Positions 40,430 through 49,398 of a stretch of DNA of 64,000 nucleotides are shown here, piece after piece. A program made the position numbers and the translations under genes. Below the pieces are notes generated by a model. That model saw only the letters and a program-made list of their open reading frames with translations. It was not told the origin of the DNA and made no database searches. This DNA is from JBBRVP01 sp038246785 (GTDB taxonomy: Bacteria > Actinomycetota > Actinomycetes > Jiangellales > Jiangellaceae): contig JBBRVP010000012.1 of assembly GCA_038246785.1 (NCBI GenBank), forward strand, positions 1 to 64,000, read 5' to 3'. Numbering within the stretch: the stretch's first letter is position 1; each line of letters opens with the position of its first letter.

Positions 40430-40813
40430 TCAGGCGGGGCCGGCCGTGCGTGCCTCGGCGAGCTGCTTGTCGTAGGCGACGCGAACCTCGTCCATGTCCA
40501 GCGCCTCGACCTGGGCGATGAGGTCCTCGAGGGCGGCCTCGGGGAGGGCGCCGGGCTGGCCGAAGATCGGGATGCCGTCCCGGTAGACCACCAGCGTCGG
40601 GATGGAGCGCACGCCGTAGGCGGCGGCGAGATCCTGCTCGGCCTCGGTGTCGACCTTGGCGAAGGTGAGGTCCGGGTGGGCCTCGCTGGCCCGCTCGAAC
40701 ACCGGCGCGAACTGGCGGCACGGGCCGCACCACGCCGCCCAGAAGTCGATGAGCACGGTGCCGCTGGCGACGGTGGCGTCGTGCGTCTCGCGGGTCAGGG
40801 TGACGGTCGACAT
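40430..40813 (-). CDS. Thioredoxin
   Basis: The 127-residue protein has the thioredoxin fold and active site WCGPC at about residues 28-32, preceded by LIDFWAA, and the cis-Pro motif SIPTL. It reduces disulfides in the cytoplasm and could serve the bcp peroxiredoxin. It is some 20 residues longer than E. coli TrxA at the C-terminus. ATG at 40813. Convergent with the fasciclin remnant. Confidence 0.93.
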   Translation of the reverse strand: MSTVTLTRETHDATVASGTVLIDFWAAWCGPCRQFAPVFERASEAHPDLTFAKVDTEAEQDLAAAYGVRSIPTLVVYRDGIPIFGQPGALPEAALEDLIAQVEALDMDEVRVAYDKQLAEARTAGPA

Positions 40814-40880
40814 GCGGGGCCTCTCCTCGGGTCGGTGACGCTCGCCCCAACAGCCGGACCCCGGCAGACCTTCCCTGCCC

Positions 40881-41633
40881 TCACTCCAGCGCCGTGGTCT
40901 GCAGCGGGTGCAGGAGCCGGACCTCGACGTCAGGTGCCAGGCGGGCAACGGCCGCCGCGAAGCGCCGACCGGGCGCGGCGAACGCGTCGTCGTGCCAGCC
41001 GCGCAAACCGCGCGGCCACAGCGTCCCCCAGTGGTACGGCACGGCCACCCTCGGTCGCAGCAGACCCAGCGCCGCCGCCGCCCGCTCCGGGTCGAGGTGC
41101 CCCGACCCCAGCGTCGGGCCCCATCCACCCACGGGCAACAGGGCGAGGTCGAGGCCGCGGCCACCCAGGTCCGCCATGCCGTGGAACAGATCGGTGTCAC
41201 CTGCGACGTACGTCCGCGCGTCACCTTCCACGACGAACCCGAGCGCCGGGCCTCCCATGCGCGACCAGGGCCCGCGCCCTCCCCCGTGCAGCGCCGGGAC
41301 GGCCTCGACGACGAGGCCCCCGATCTCCACCCGGTCCCCGGGCACCACCTCCAGGGCAGTGAGCCCGGTCGCCCGCCCCACCAGGCCACCGAGTCCGGCC
41401 GGCACGACGACGGGGGCCCGCGGGTCGACCAGCCGCAGCGAGGCCAGGTGCAGGTGATCGGCGTGCGCGTGCGTCACCAGCACCAGGTCGGCGCTCCGCG
41501 CCCGGCGCGGCACCCGACCACCCCCGCGGCGGACCAGGTGCGCGAGCCGATCGGCGAGCACCGGGTCGGTGAGCACGCGCACCCCGCGATCGACCAGGGT
41601 GGTGGTCGCGTGTCCCCACCAGGTGAGCTCCAC
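40881..41633 (-). CDS. Metallo-beta-lactamase-fold hydrolase (UlaG / NAPE-PLD-like)
   Basis: The 250-residue protein begins ELTWWGHATTTL and has the metal motif THAHADHLH, then VAGDTDLFHGM with the bridging Asp and VPYHWGTLWP with the last histidine. This layout matches UlaG-like or N-acyl-phosphatidylethanolamine phospholipase-D-like hydrolases. The substrate is unknown. Its start is four bases from the stop of the next upstream gene (41638), so the two are coupled. Confidence 0.85.
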   Translation of the reverse strand: MELTWWGHATTTLVDRGVRVLTDPVLADRLAHLVRRGGGRVPRRARSADLVLVTHAHADHLHLASLRLVDPRAPVVVPAGLGGLVGRATGLTALEVVPGDRVEIGGLVVEAVPALHGGGRGPWSRMGGPALGFVVEGDARTYVAGDTDLFHGMADLGGRGLDLALLPVGGWGPTLGSGHLDPERAAAALGLLRPRVAVPYHWGTLWPRGLRGWHDDAFAAPGRRFAAAVARLAPDVEVRLLHPLQTTALE

Positions 41634-41637
41634 CAGG

Positions 41638-41964
41638 TCAGGTTCTCAGCCGGTCGTCGTCCTCACCGGTTCCGTGGTGGTCGACGATGATCCGCGCGTA
41701 GGCCGCGGCCCAGTCGCCGCTCGGCGTCACCCGATCGGCTCGGTCGGCCGATACGAGCAGCCAGGTGATCTCGCTGCGCACCGGCGGGCGCCCGAGCAAC
41801 CGCGGTAGCTCGCTGTGGTAGACCAGCCAGTCGGCGTACCAGCTGGCCCAGTCGTCGTCGGCTCCATCGGTGATCCGGTAGGTGCGGTGATGGAGCTCCG
41901 CCGCCTCGCGCAGCAAGTCACTGACCGCGGCATAGCTGTCGCCCATCCGCGCAGTGTCGTCCAC
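41638..41964 (-). CDS. Conserved hypothetical protein (about 108 residues)
   Basis: This small, acidic protein (REAAELHHRTYRITDGADDD, then WASWYADWLVYHSELPRLLG) resembles short conserved actinobacterial proteins without known function. Two starts are possible: GTG at 41964 or ATG at 41946. It is upstream of and coupled to the hydrolase gene. Confidence 0.68.
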   Translation of the reverse strand: MDDTARMGDSYAAVSDLLREAAELHHRTYRITDGADDDWASWYADWLVYHSELPRLLGRPPVRSEITWLLVSADRADRVTPSGDWAAAYARIIVDHHGTGEDDDRLRT

Positions 41965-42054
41965 CGACCATCCGGCGGCCAGCGACCCGGGCAGGCGGAC
42001 ACGCTCGCGGAGCCCTCCCTGGCCGCGGCGCTCGACCCGGCGTACACATCAGTC

Positions 42055-43185
42055 ATGACCACGACCGCCCGCACGCCCCTGTCCCGGCACAGCACCCCGT
42101 CCCGCATCGCCGAGCCCGCGGAGGGGATCGGCCTGGACGAGCTCGCCCTGGCGGCCCGCAACCACGGGATGCCACTCGAGGCGATGCGCTGGGATCTCAC
42201 GCCGCCGGGCATGCACTACCTGCTGACCCACTACGACGTGCCGTACGTGGACCCGGCGACCTGGCAGCTCCGGGTCGCCGGCTCGGTCGAGCGACCCCTC
42301 ACGCTGAGCCTGGCGCAGCTCATGGCCCGACCGGCGGTGACCCGCCGGGTGACCCTGGAGTGCGCGGGCAACGGCCGGGCCCGGCTCTCGCCGCGCCCGG
42401 TGAGCCAGCCGTGGTTGACCGAGGCGGTCGGCACCGCGGAGTGGACCGGGACCCCGCTGGCACCGCTGCTGAGGGAAGCCGGGCTGTCCCCCGGCGCCGT
42501 CGACGTCGCCTTCACCGGGCTCGACCACGGGGTCGAGCGCGGCGTCGAGCAGGACTACCAGCGGGGGCTGCCCGTCGCGGAGGCGTTGCGCGAGGAGGTG
42601 CTGCTCGCCTGGGCGATGGGCGGCGCGCCGCTGCCTCCGCAGCACGGTGCCCCCGTGCGGCTGGTGGTGCCCGGCTGGTACGGCATGGCCCACGTCAAGT
42701 GGCTGTGCTCGGTGGGGGTGCTCGACCGGGAGTTCGACGGCTTCCAGAACGCGGTGGCGTACCGGCTCAAGGCCGACCCAGACGAGGCCGGCTCGCCGGT
42801 GACCCGGATCCAGCCGCGGGCTCTCGTCGTGCCTCCCGGCTGGCCGGATTTCATGTCGCGGATGCGCTTCACGCGGCCCGGCCCGCAGGAGCTGGAAGGG
42901 CGCGCCTGGTCCGGGCTGGCCCCGGTGCGCCGGGTCGAGGTCAGCGTCGACGGCGGCGCCACCTGGCACGACGCCGACCTGGCCGGCGACGGCGGCCACC
43001 GCTGGGCCTGGCGGCGCTGGACCTGGACCTGGGACGCCCGTCCCGGGTGGTTCGAAGTCTGCGCCCGCGCGCACGACGAGAGCGGGGCCGGGCAGCCCGT
43101 AGAACCGCTCTGGAACCGGCAGGGGATGGCCAACAACGCGGTGCAGCGGGTCCCCGTCGAGGTGCTGCCCGAGTCGCCGGCCTGA
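42055..43185 (+). CDS. Soluble sulfite-oxidase-family molybdopterin enzyme
   Basis: The 376-residue protein has the oxidoreductase molybdopterin domain with the Mo-coordinating cysteine in TLECAGNGRARL, HGAPVRLVVPGWYG, and a C-terminal Mo-co dimerisation domain (VEVSVDGGATWHDADL). No signal peptide, twin-arginine motif or heme domain is visible, so a cytoplasmic sulfite dehydrogenase-like activity with an unknown acceptor is likely. The ATG at 42055 gives the family-like N-terminus. A TACACA hexamer lies six bases upstream. Confidence 0.9.
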   Translation: MTTTARTPLSRHSTPSRIAEPAEGIGLDELALAARNHGMPLEAMRWDLTPPGMHYLLTHYDVPYVDPATWQLRVAGSVERPLTLSLAQLMARPAVTRRVTLECAGNGRARLSPRPVSQPWLTEAVGTAEWTGTPLAPLLREAGLSPGAVDVAFTGLDHGVERGVEQDYQRGLPVAEALREEVLLAWAMGGAPLPPQHGAPVRLVVPGWYGMAHVKWLCSVGVLDREFDGFQNAVAYRLKADPDEAGSPVTRIQPRALVVPPGWPDFMSRMRFTRPGPQELEGRAWSGLAPVRRVEVSVDGGATWHDADLAGDGGHRWAWRRWTWTWDARPGWFEVCARAHDESGAGQPVEPLWNRQGMANNAVQRVPVEVLPESPA

Positions 43186-43191
43186 GCCGCG

Positions 43192-43455
43192 CTAGCCCTC
43201 GCCGCCCGGCCGGCCTGGGCGCATGGATTCCCAGATCTCCTTGCACTCCGGGCAGACCGGGAAGCGCTGCGGGTCGCGGCTGGGGACCCACACCTTGCCG
43301 CACAAGGCGACGACGGGAGTGCCGTTGACCATGGCGTCGGTGAGCTTGTCCTTCGGCACGTAGTGCGAGAAGCGCTCGGCATCGCCATCGCCCGTGCTGG
43401 GCCGGGTGCGGCTTTCCTCGATCGTCTCGGCGCCAGGGCTCAGCTGGGTGCTCAC
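43192..43455 (-). CDS. DUF3039 domain protein
   Basis: The 87-residue protein shows the DUF3039 core: HYVPKDKLTDAMVNGTPVVA, LCGKVWVPSRDP, and the CPECKEIWE pair of cysteines. These, with the preceding LCGK cysteine, suggest a small metal-binding (zinc ribbon-like) site. The family is restricted to actinobacteria and its function is unknown. It follows yqgE in neither operon nor overlap; both are minus-strand genes with a short gap. Confidence 0.88.
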   Translation of the reverse strand: MSTQLSPGAETIEESRTRPSTGDGDAERFSHYVPKDKLTDAMVNGTPVVALCGKVWVPSRDPQRFPVCPECKEIWESMRPGRPGGEG

Positions 43456-43462
43456 CGGATGG

Positions 43463-43468
43463 AGTCTA
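43463..43468 (-). promoter_or_regulatory. Putative -10 hexamer of the DUF3039 gene
   Basis: TAGACT on the minus strand ends seven bases before the GTG at 43455, in the short gap after yqgE. Confidence 0.45.
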
Positions 43469-43472
43469 GGGC

Positions 43473-44033
43473 TCAGTTGAGGCTCGGATCGTCCGGGAAC
43501 GTCGACACCATCGCGAGGTCACCGCCCTGCCGGCGCAGCACCGTGCGCCACAACCCCCCGGCCGTGGCGGCGAACGGGTCCCCGGCGTCGGCACCGACGA
43601 CGTACCACGCGTGCTCGGCGATCTCGTCGTCGAGCTGGTCGGCCGCCCACCCGGCATACCCGGCAAACACCCGCATGCCGGCGACCGCCGCCTCGACGAC
43701 CTCGGGAGGTGTGTCGAGGTCGACCAGGGCCAGCGACCCACTGACCCTGCGGACACCGACCGGCTCGTCGTCGGCCCGCCGGAGCCGGACGAGCCCGAGC
43801 GCGCCGTCGACACCGACCGGACCGCCCTGGAAGACGACGTCGGGCGAGCTCACCAACGGCTGCCACACCGGGAGGATGTCGGCGACGGGCACCTCCGTCG
43901 GCCGGTTGAGCACGATGCCGAGGGCGCCGTCGCCGTCATGGTCGAGCAGCAGCACGACCGTGCGGGCGAAGTTGGGGTCGCCCAGCAGCGGTGTCGCCAC
44001 CAGCAGGCGACCGGCGAGCCGGGCTTCCTCCAC
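43473..44033 (-). CDS. YqgE/AlgH family protein
   Basis: The 186-residue protein begins RLLVATPLLGDPNFARTVVL and has GALGIVLNRPTEVPV, VFQGGPVG, and FAGYAGWAADQLDDEI, all conserved in the YqgE/AlgH family. The family's biochemical role is unsettled. The GTG at 44033 gives the normal N-terminus. It is divergent from the pyruvate:ferredoxin oxidoreductase operon. Confidence 0.92.
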   Translation of the reverse strand: MEEARLAGRLLVATPLLGDPNFARTVVLLLDHDGDGALGIVLNRPTEVPVADILPVWQPLVSSPDVVFQGGPVGVDGALGLVRLRRADDEPVGVRRVSGSLALVDLDTPPEVVEAAVAGMRVFAGYAGWAADQLDDEIAEHAWYVVGADAGDPFAATAGGLWRTVLRRQGGDLAMVSTFPDDPSLN

Positions 44034-44131
44034 GCCGCCATCATGTCCCGTCTGCGCGCCCCTCCACATCCGACGCGCGAAGCGCCTCGGTAGGGCCTTA
44101 CGGCCGGGTCCACCCGCCCGGGGTGGGGGCT

Positions 44132-44137
44132 TAGATT
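44132..44137 (+). promoter_or_regulatory. Putative -10 hexamer of the PFOR operon
   Basis: TAGATT ends exactly six bases before the GTG at 44144. This suggests the whole three-gene operon is made from one leaderless message. Confidence 0.55.
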
Positions 44138-44143
44138 GACGAC

Positions 44144-45832
44144 GTGGCTCTCGAACCGCGGCGGTTCCAGCGATCTGAGCGACGGCCGGGCCCCGGCCCC
44201 GCCGGGCCTCCCAGGGACATCACGCCGCTGCCTGACCTGGTGCACGGGCGTTCGCGGGCGGGACCGGTGCGCAGCGAGCGCCCGGTCTACGTGGATCTCC
44301 TCCCTCCGTGCAACTCGGCGTGCCCGGCGGGCGAGGACATCCAGGGCTGGCTCGCGCTCGTGCAGGCGGGAGAGCACGAGCGGGCGTGGCGGCTGCTCGT
44401 CGAGGACAACCCGTTCGCGGCGATCCACGGGCGGGTCTGCTACCACCCGTGCGAGACCAGCTGTAACCGGGCCAGCCTCGACAGCGCCGTCTCGATCCAT
44501 GCCGTCGAGCGGTTCCTCGGCGACCTGGCGCTGGAGCACCGGTGGCGGTTCGAGGCGCCGTCGGTGCGCAGCGGCAAGCGGGTGCTGGTGATCGGTGCGG
44601 GGCCGAGCGGCCTGTCGGCGGCCTACCACCTGGCCCGGCTCGGTCATGAGGTCGAGATCCGCGACGCGGGCGCGGAGCCGGGCGGGATGATGCGTTACGG
44701 GATCCCGGCGTACCGGCTGCCGCGTGACGTGCTGGACGCGGAGGTCGAGCGGATCGCCGCGCTGGGAGTGCGCTTCACCCCCGACCACCACGTGAGCGAC
44801 CTGGAGGCCGAGCGGCGCGACGGTGGCTTCGACGCGGTGTTCGTCGCGGTCGGCGCGCACCTGTCCAAGCGCGTGGAGATCCCCGCGATGGACGCCGGGA
44901 CGATCGTCGACGCGGTGTCGTTCCTGCGCGGGGTGGCATCCGGCGAGCAGCCGGTGATCGGACGGCGCGTCGCGGTCTACGGCGGGGGCAACACGGCGAT
45001 GGACGCCGCTCGGGTGGCCCGCCGGCTCGGGGCGGAGGAGACGCTGATCGTCTACCGCCGGACCCGCGAGCAGATGCCGGCCCACGAGGACGAGGCGGTC
45101 GACGCCGAGCGTGAGGGCGTACGCATCAACTGGCTGCGCACGATCAAGGCGTTCGAGGGCGAGCAGCTGCAGGTCGAGGTCATGGACCTCGACGAGACCG
45201 GCTACCCGCAGCCGACGGGGCGCTTCGAGACCGTCGCCGCGGACACCGTGATCCTGGCGCTCGGCCAGGAGTCCGACACCAGCTTCCTGCATCCGGTGCC
45301 CGGCATCGAGTTCGAGCGCGACGGCACCGTACGGGTGTCGACGTCGCTGATGACCGGGGCGCCGGGCGTGTTCGCCGGCGGCGACATGGTGCCTGCCGAG
45401 CGCACGGTCACCGTCGGCGTCGGGCACGGCAAGCGGGCCGCGCGCGAGATCGACGCCTGGCTGCGGGCGACCCACCTGGAACGCCCGGCGAAGCACCCGA
45501 GCGCCGAGTTCGAGATGCTCAACCTGTGGTACTTCGGTGATGCGCTGCGCCGCCAGCAGCCCGAGCTCGAGCCCGCCCATCGCGTCGGGGACTTCGCCGA
45601 GGTGGTCGGTGGCCTGCCGTCGCAGGACGCGGTGTTCGAGGCGCACCGGTGCCTGTCGTGCGGTAACTGCTGCGAGTGCGACGGCTGCCTGGGCGCGTGC
45701 CCGGAGGACGCGGTGATCAAGCTCGGCGTCGGCTTCCGCTACCGGTTCGACTATGACCGCTGCACCGGCTGCCGAGCCTGCTTCGAGCAGTGTCCCGTCC
45801 ACTCGATCGAGATGTTCCCGGAGCCTGGCTGA
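44144..45832 (+). CDS. GltD-like NAD(P)H oxidoreductase with C-terminal ferredoxin clusters
   Basis: The 562-residue protein has a glutamate-synthase-small-subunit type N-terminal Fe-S region (NSACPAGEDI, then CYHPCETSCNR), an FAD-binding motif VLVIGAGPSGLSAAYH and an NAD(P)-binding motif AVYGGGNTAMDAAR. It ends (about 503-555) with two 4Fe-4S clusters (CLSCGNCCECDGC and CTGCRACFEQCP). It resembles NfnB/SudA-type ferredoxin:NADP oxidoreductases. Overlap by one base with the pyruvate:ferredoxin oxidoreductase gene indicates it passes electrons between ferredoxin-level carriers and NAD(P)H for that enzyme. A true glutamate synthase role is unlikely, as no gltB is present. Confidence 0.82.
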   Translation: MALEPRRFQRSERRPGPGPAGPPRDITPLPDLVHGRSRAGPVRSERPVYVDLLPPCNSACPAGEDIQGWLALVQAGEHERAWRLLVEDNPFAAIHGRVCYHPCETSCNRASLDSAVSIHAVERFLGDLALEHRWRFEAPSVRSGKRVLVIGAGPSGLSAAYHLARLGHEVEIRDAGAEPGGMMRYGIPAYRLPRDVLDAEVERIAALGVRFTPDHHVSDLEAERRDGGFDAVFVAVGAHLSKRVEIPAMDAGTIVDAVSFLRGVASGEQPVIGRRVAVYGGGNTAMDAARVARRLGAEETLIVYRRTREQMPAHEDEAVDAEREGVRINWLRTIKAFEGEQLQVEVMDLDETGYPQPTGRFETVAADTVILALGQESDTSFLHPVPGIEFERDGTVRVSTSLMTGAPGVFAGGDMVPAERTVTVGVGHGKRAAREIDAWLRATHLERPAKHPSAEFEMLNLWYFGDALRRQQPELEPAHRVGDFAEVVGGLPSQDAVFEAHRCLSCGNCCECDGCLGACPEDAVIKLGVGFRYRFDYDRCTGCRACFEQCPVHSIEMFPEPG

Positions 45833-48800
45833 TGAGCGTGACGATCGACGGCAACGAAGCGGCGGCGTCGGTCGCCTACCGGTTGAGCGAACTGTGCAGC
45901 ATCTACCCGATCACGCCGTCCTCGCCGATGGCCGAGCTGGCGGACGAATGGTCGAGCCAGCGCCGGCCCAACGTCTGGGGATCGGTGCCGACGGTCGTGG
46001 AGATGCAGAGCGAGGGCGGCGCGGCGGGTGCGCTGCACGGTGCGCTGCAGGGCGGGACGCTGGCGACGACGTTCACCGCGTCGCAGGGCTTGCTCCTGAT
46101 GGTCCCCAACATGTACAAGATCGCCGGAGAGCTGACTGCCGCGGTCATGCACGTGGCGGCCCGCTCGCTGGCGGCCCAGGGACTGTCGATCTTCGGCGAC
46201 CACTCAGACGTCATGGCGACCCGCCAGACCGGCTACGCGCTGCTGGCCTCGGCGTCGGTGCAGGAGGCCCACGACCTGGCCCTGGTGGCGCATGCGGCGA
46301 CGCTGCGGACACGGGTGCCGTTCGTCCACTTCTTCGACGGTTTCCGCACCTCGCACGAGCTGAACACCGTCGACCTACTCGCCGACGACGACCTGCGGGC
46401 GCTCGTGCCGGAGGAGCTGGTCCGGGCCCACCGCGCGCGCTCCCTGTCCCCCGAGCGGCCCTTCATCCGCGGCACCGCGCAGAACCCGGACGTCTACTTC
46501 CAGGCGCGCGAGACCGTCAACCCGTTCTACGCCCGGGTGCCGGAGGTCGTGCAGGAGATGATGGACCGGTTCGGTGAGCGCACGGGGCGCCGCTACGGGC
46601 TGGTCGACTACAGCGGGCACCCGGAGGCGGAGCGGGTCCTGGTCATCATGGGTTCGGGCGGCGAGACCGCCCGCGAGACCGTGGCGTTCCTGGCCGCGCA
46701 GGGCGAGCGGGTCGGGGTGGCGCAGGTCAGGATGTACCGGCCGTTCCCGGCGAGCGCGCTGGTGCAGGCCCTGCCCGACACGGTCGGCCGCGTCGCGGTG
46801 CTCGACCGGACCAAGGAGCCCGGCTCGCTCGGCGAGCCGCTGTTCCTCGACGTGCTCGCCGCACTGAGCGAGTCGCACGCCGACGGCGAGCGGTCGATGC
46901 CGACGGTGATCGGCGGACGCTATGGGCTGTCCTCCAAGGAGTTCAGCCCGGGCATGGTCGCCGGCGTGCTCGAGGAGCTGACCCGGGAGCGACCCAAGCG
47001 GCGGTTCACCATCGGGATCAACGACGACGTCTCGCACACGAGCCTTCCCTACGACGAGACGCTCGACATCGAGCCGGAGCAGACCGTGCGCGCGGTGTTC
47101 TTCGGTCTGGGCTCGGACGGGACGGTCGGCGCCAACAAGGACACGATCAAGATCCTCGGCGCCGAGGCGGGCCTGCAGGCGCAGGGCTACTTCGTCTACG
47201 ACTCGAAGAAGTCGGGCTCGCAGACGGTCTCCCACCTGCGCTTCGGACCACAACCGATCCGCGCCCCCTACCTGGTCTCGCAGGCGAGCTTCGTCGGCTG
47301 CCACCAGTTCGGGCTGCTCGAGCGTTCGGAAGTGCTCGAGCGGGCGGCGCCCGGGGCGACGCTGCTGCTCAACTGCCACCACTCGGCCGAGCGGGTCTGG
47401 GATGTCATGTCGCGCCCGGTGCAGGAGCAGATCCTCGCGAAGCGGATCGAGCTGTGGGTGATCGACGCGGGCCGCATCGCGCGCGCCGCCGGCCTGGCCG
47501 GCCGGACCAACACGGTCCTCCAGGCATGCTTTTTCGCCATCTCCGGAGTGCTCGAACGCGGACAGGCCATCGAGCGCATCAAGACCCAGATCGCGAAGAC
47601 GTACGGCCGCCGCGGCGACGAGGTGGTGCAACGCAACCAGCAGGCGGTCGACCACGCCCTCGAAGGGCTGCACCGGGTGCAGCTACCCGAGCAGGTGACC
47701 TCCGCGCAGGAGCCGGCTCCCCTCGTGCCCGACAGCGCGCCGGAGTTCGTCCGCACCGTCACGGCCACGATGATGGCCGGACGAGGAGACCTGCTGCCGG
47801 TCGGCGCGCTGCCGGTCGACGGGACCTATCCCAGCGGCACGACCAGGTACGAGAAGCGCAACATCTCCGATCTGGTCGCGGAGTGGGATCCCGATCTGTG
47901 CATCCAGTGCGGCAACTGCAGCTTCGTCTGCCCGCACAGCGTGATCCGTTCCCGCTACTACCACGCGGACCGGCTGGACGACGCCCCGGAGGACTTCCGC
48001 TCGGCCCTGCTCAACGCCCCCGGGCTGCCGGACACCCGATACACGCTGCAGGTCTACGTCGAGGACTGCACCGGCTGCGGGCTGTGCGTCGAGGCGTGTC
48101 CGGTGTCCGCGGGCGGCGAACCCGTGCACCGCGCGATCAACCTCGCCGACCGGGAGCCGGCGCTGGCCGCGGAGCGCGAGAACATCGAGTTCTTCGAGGA
48201 GCTCCCGTTGGCCGACCGGTCGCGGGTCGACTTCGGCACCGTGCGCGGCACGCAGTTCCTCGAGCCGCTCTTCGAGTTCTCCGGCGCGTGCGCCGGCTGC
48301 GGGGAGACCCCGTACCTCAAGGTGCTCTCTCAGCTGTTCGGAGACCGCCTCACGGTCGCCAACGCGACGGGGTGCTCGTCGATCTACGGCGGCAACCTTC
48401 CCACCACGCCCTGGACGACCGACGCCGACGGACGCGGCCCGGCCTGGTCGAACTCGCTGTTCGAGGACAACGCCGAGTTCGGGCTCGGTCTGCGGCTCGC
48501 CGCGGACCAGCACACCGAGCTCGCCCGCCGTCGCCTCGGCGAGCTGCGCGAGCAGCTGGGGGCGGAGCTCGTGGACGCGATCCTGGACGCCCCCCAGCTG
48601 CGGGAGTCCGAGCTGCGCGAGCAGCGCGCGCGACTGGTCGAGCTGGAACGGCGGCTCGACGGGTTGGCCGGGCCGGCCGTCGACGACCTGCGCAGCGTGC
48701 TCGACCACCTGGTCAGACGCAGCGTGTGGATCGTCGGCGGCGACGGCTGGGCCTTCGACATCGGCTCCGGTGGGCTCGACCACGTCCTGGCCAGCGGATA

Positions 48801-49398
48801 CAACGTCAACGTGCTGGTGCTCGACACGGAGGTCTACTCCAACACGGGCGGCCAGATGTCGAAAGCGACGCCGCTCGGTGCGGTGGCGAAGTTCGCGGCC
48901 GCCGGCAAGACGATGCCCACCAAGGACCTCGCAATGCAGGCGATCTCGATGGCGAACGTCTACGTCGCCCGGGTCGCGATGGGCGCCGACCCGCAGCAGA
49001 CGCTCCGCGCGATGCGCGAGGCAGAGGCCTACGACGGGCCGTCGCTGGTCATCGCCTACAGCCACTGCATCGCGCACGGCTACGACATGCGCGACGGCCT
49101 GGACCAGCAGTACCGCGCAGTCGCGAGCGGCCACTGGCCGCTCATCCGCTACGACCCGGAGGTCCGCGCCGAAGGCGGCAACCCCTTCCTGCTGGACTCG
49201 CCCAGGCCACGGATGCCGCTCGGCGACTACCGCAAGGGAGAGCTGCGCTTCCGCGCTCTGGCCACCGCGGACGCCGTCGAGGCCGATCGGCTGCTGGGCC
49301 TCGCCCAGCAGGCGGCCGACCTGCGCTGGCGGACCTACGAGGAGATGGCGACCCGGGGCGCTCAGCGCTTCCCCGCGGACACCCGCAAGGACCAGTGA
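45832..49398 (+). CDS. nifJ: Pyruvate:ferredoxin (flavodoxin) oxidoreductase
   Basis: The 1188-residue single-chain enzyme has the domains in the order of NifJ: TPP pyrimidine domain with YPITPSSPMAE, CoA-binding and gamma domains, and two 4Fe-4S clusters at about 690-760 (CIQCGNCSFVCP and CTGCGLCVEACP). The TPP-binding C-terminal part follows, with CAGCGETPYLK and VYSNTGGQMSKATPLG. It oxidises pyruvate to acetyl-CoA and CO2 (or the reverse) using ferredoxin. The ATG shares one base with the upstream stop. Such enzymes are oxygen-sensitive in anaerobes, so its presence beside aerobic genes is notable. Confidence 0.94.
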   Translation: MSVTIDGNEAAASVAYRLSELCSIYPITPSSPMAELADEWSSQRRPNVWGSVPTVVEMQSEGGAAGALHGALQGGTLATTFTASQGLLLMVPNMYKIAGELTAAVMHVAARSLAAQGLSIFGDHSDVMATRQTGYALLASASVQEAHDLALVAHAATLRTRVPFVHFFDGFRTSHELNTVDLLADDDLRALVPEELVRAHRARSLSPERPFIRGTAQNPDVYFQARETVNPFYARVPEVVQEMMDRFGERTGRRYGLVDYSGHPEAERVLVIMGSGGETARETVAFLAAQGERVGVAQVRMYRPFPASALVQALPDTVGRVAVLDRTKEPGSLGEPLFLDVLAALSESHADGERSMPTVIGGRYGLSSKEFSPGMVAGVLEELTRERPKRRFTIGINDDVSHTSLPYDETLDIEPEQTVRAVFFGLGSDGTVGANKDTIKILGAEAGLQAQGYFVYDSKKSGSQTVSHLRFGPQPIRAPYLVSQASFVGCHQFGLLERSEVLERAAPGATLLLNCHHSAERVWDVMSRPVQEQILAKRIELWVIDAGRIARAAGLAGRTNTVLQACFFAISGVLERGQAIERIKTQIAKTYGRRGDEVVQRNQQAVDHALEGLHRVQLPEQVTSAQEPAPLVPDSAPEFVRTVTATMMAGRGDLLPVGALPVDGTYPSGTTRYEKRNISDLVAEWDPDLCIQCGNCSFVCPHSVIRSRYYHADRLDDAPEDFRSALLNAPGLPDTRYTLQVYVEDCTGCGLCVEACPVSAGGEPVHRAINLADREPALAAERENIEFFEELPLADRSRVDFGTVRGTQFLEPLFEFSGACAGCGETPYLKVLSQLFGDRLTVANATGCSSIYGGNLPTTPWTTDADGRGPAWSNSLFEDNAEFGLGLRLAADQHTELARRRLGELREQLGAELVDAILDAPQLRESELREQRARLVELERRLDGLAGPAVDDLRSVLDHLVRRSVWIVGGDGWAFDIGSGGLDHVLASGYNVNVLVLDTEVYSNTGGQMSKATPLGAVAKFAAAGKTMPTKDLAMQAISMANVYVARVAMGADPQQTLRAMREAEAYDGPSLVIAYSHCIAHGYDMRDGLDQQYRAVASGHWPLIRYDPEVRAEGGNPFLLDSPRPRMPLGDYRKGELRFRALATADAVEADRLLGLAQQAADLRWRTYEEMATRGAQRFPADTRKDQ

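Noticed and set aside
44144..45832. Glutamate synthase small subunit
   Set aside because: Sequence motifs allow it, but there is no large subunit; the two C-terminal ferredoxin clusters and operon with nifJ indicate a ferredoxin-linked role.
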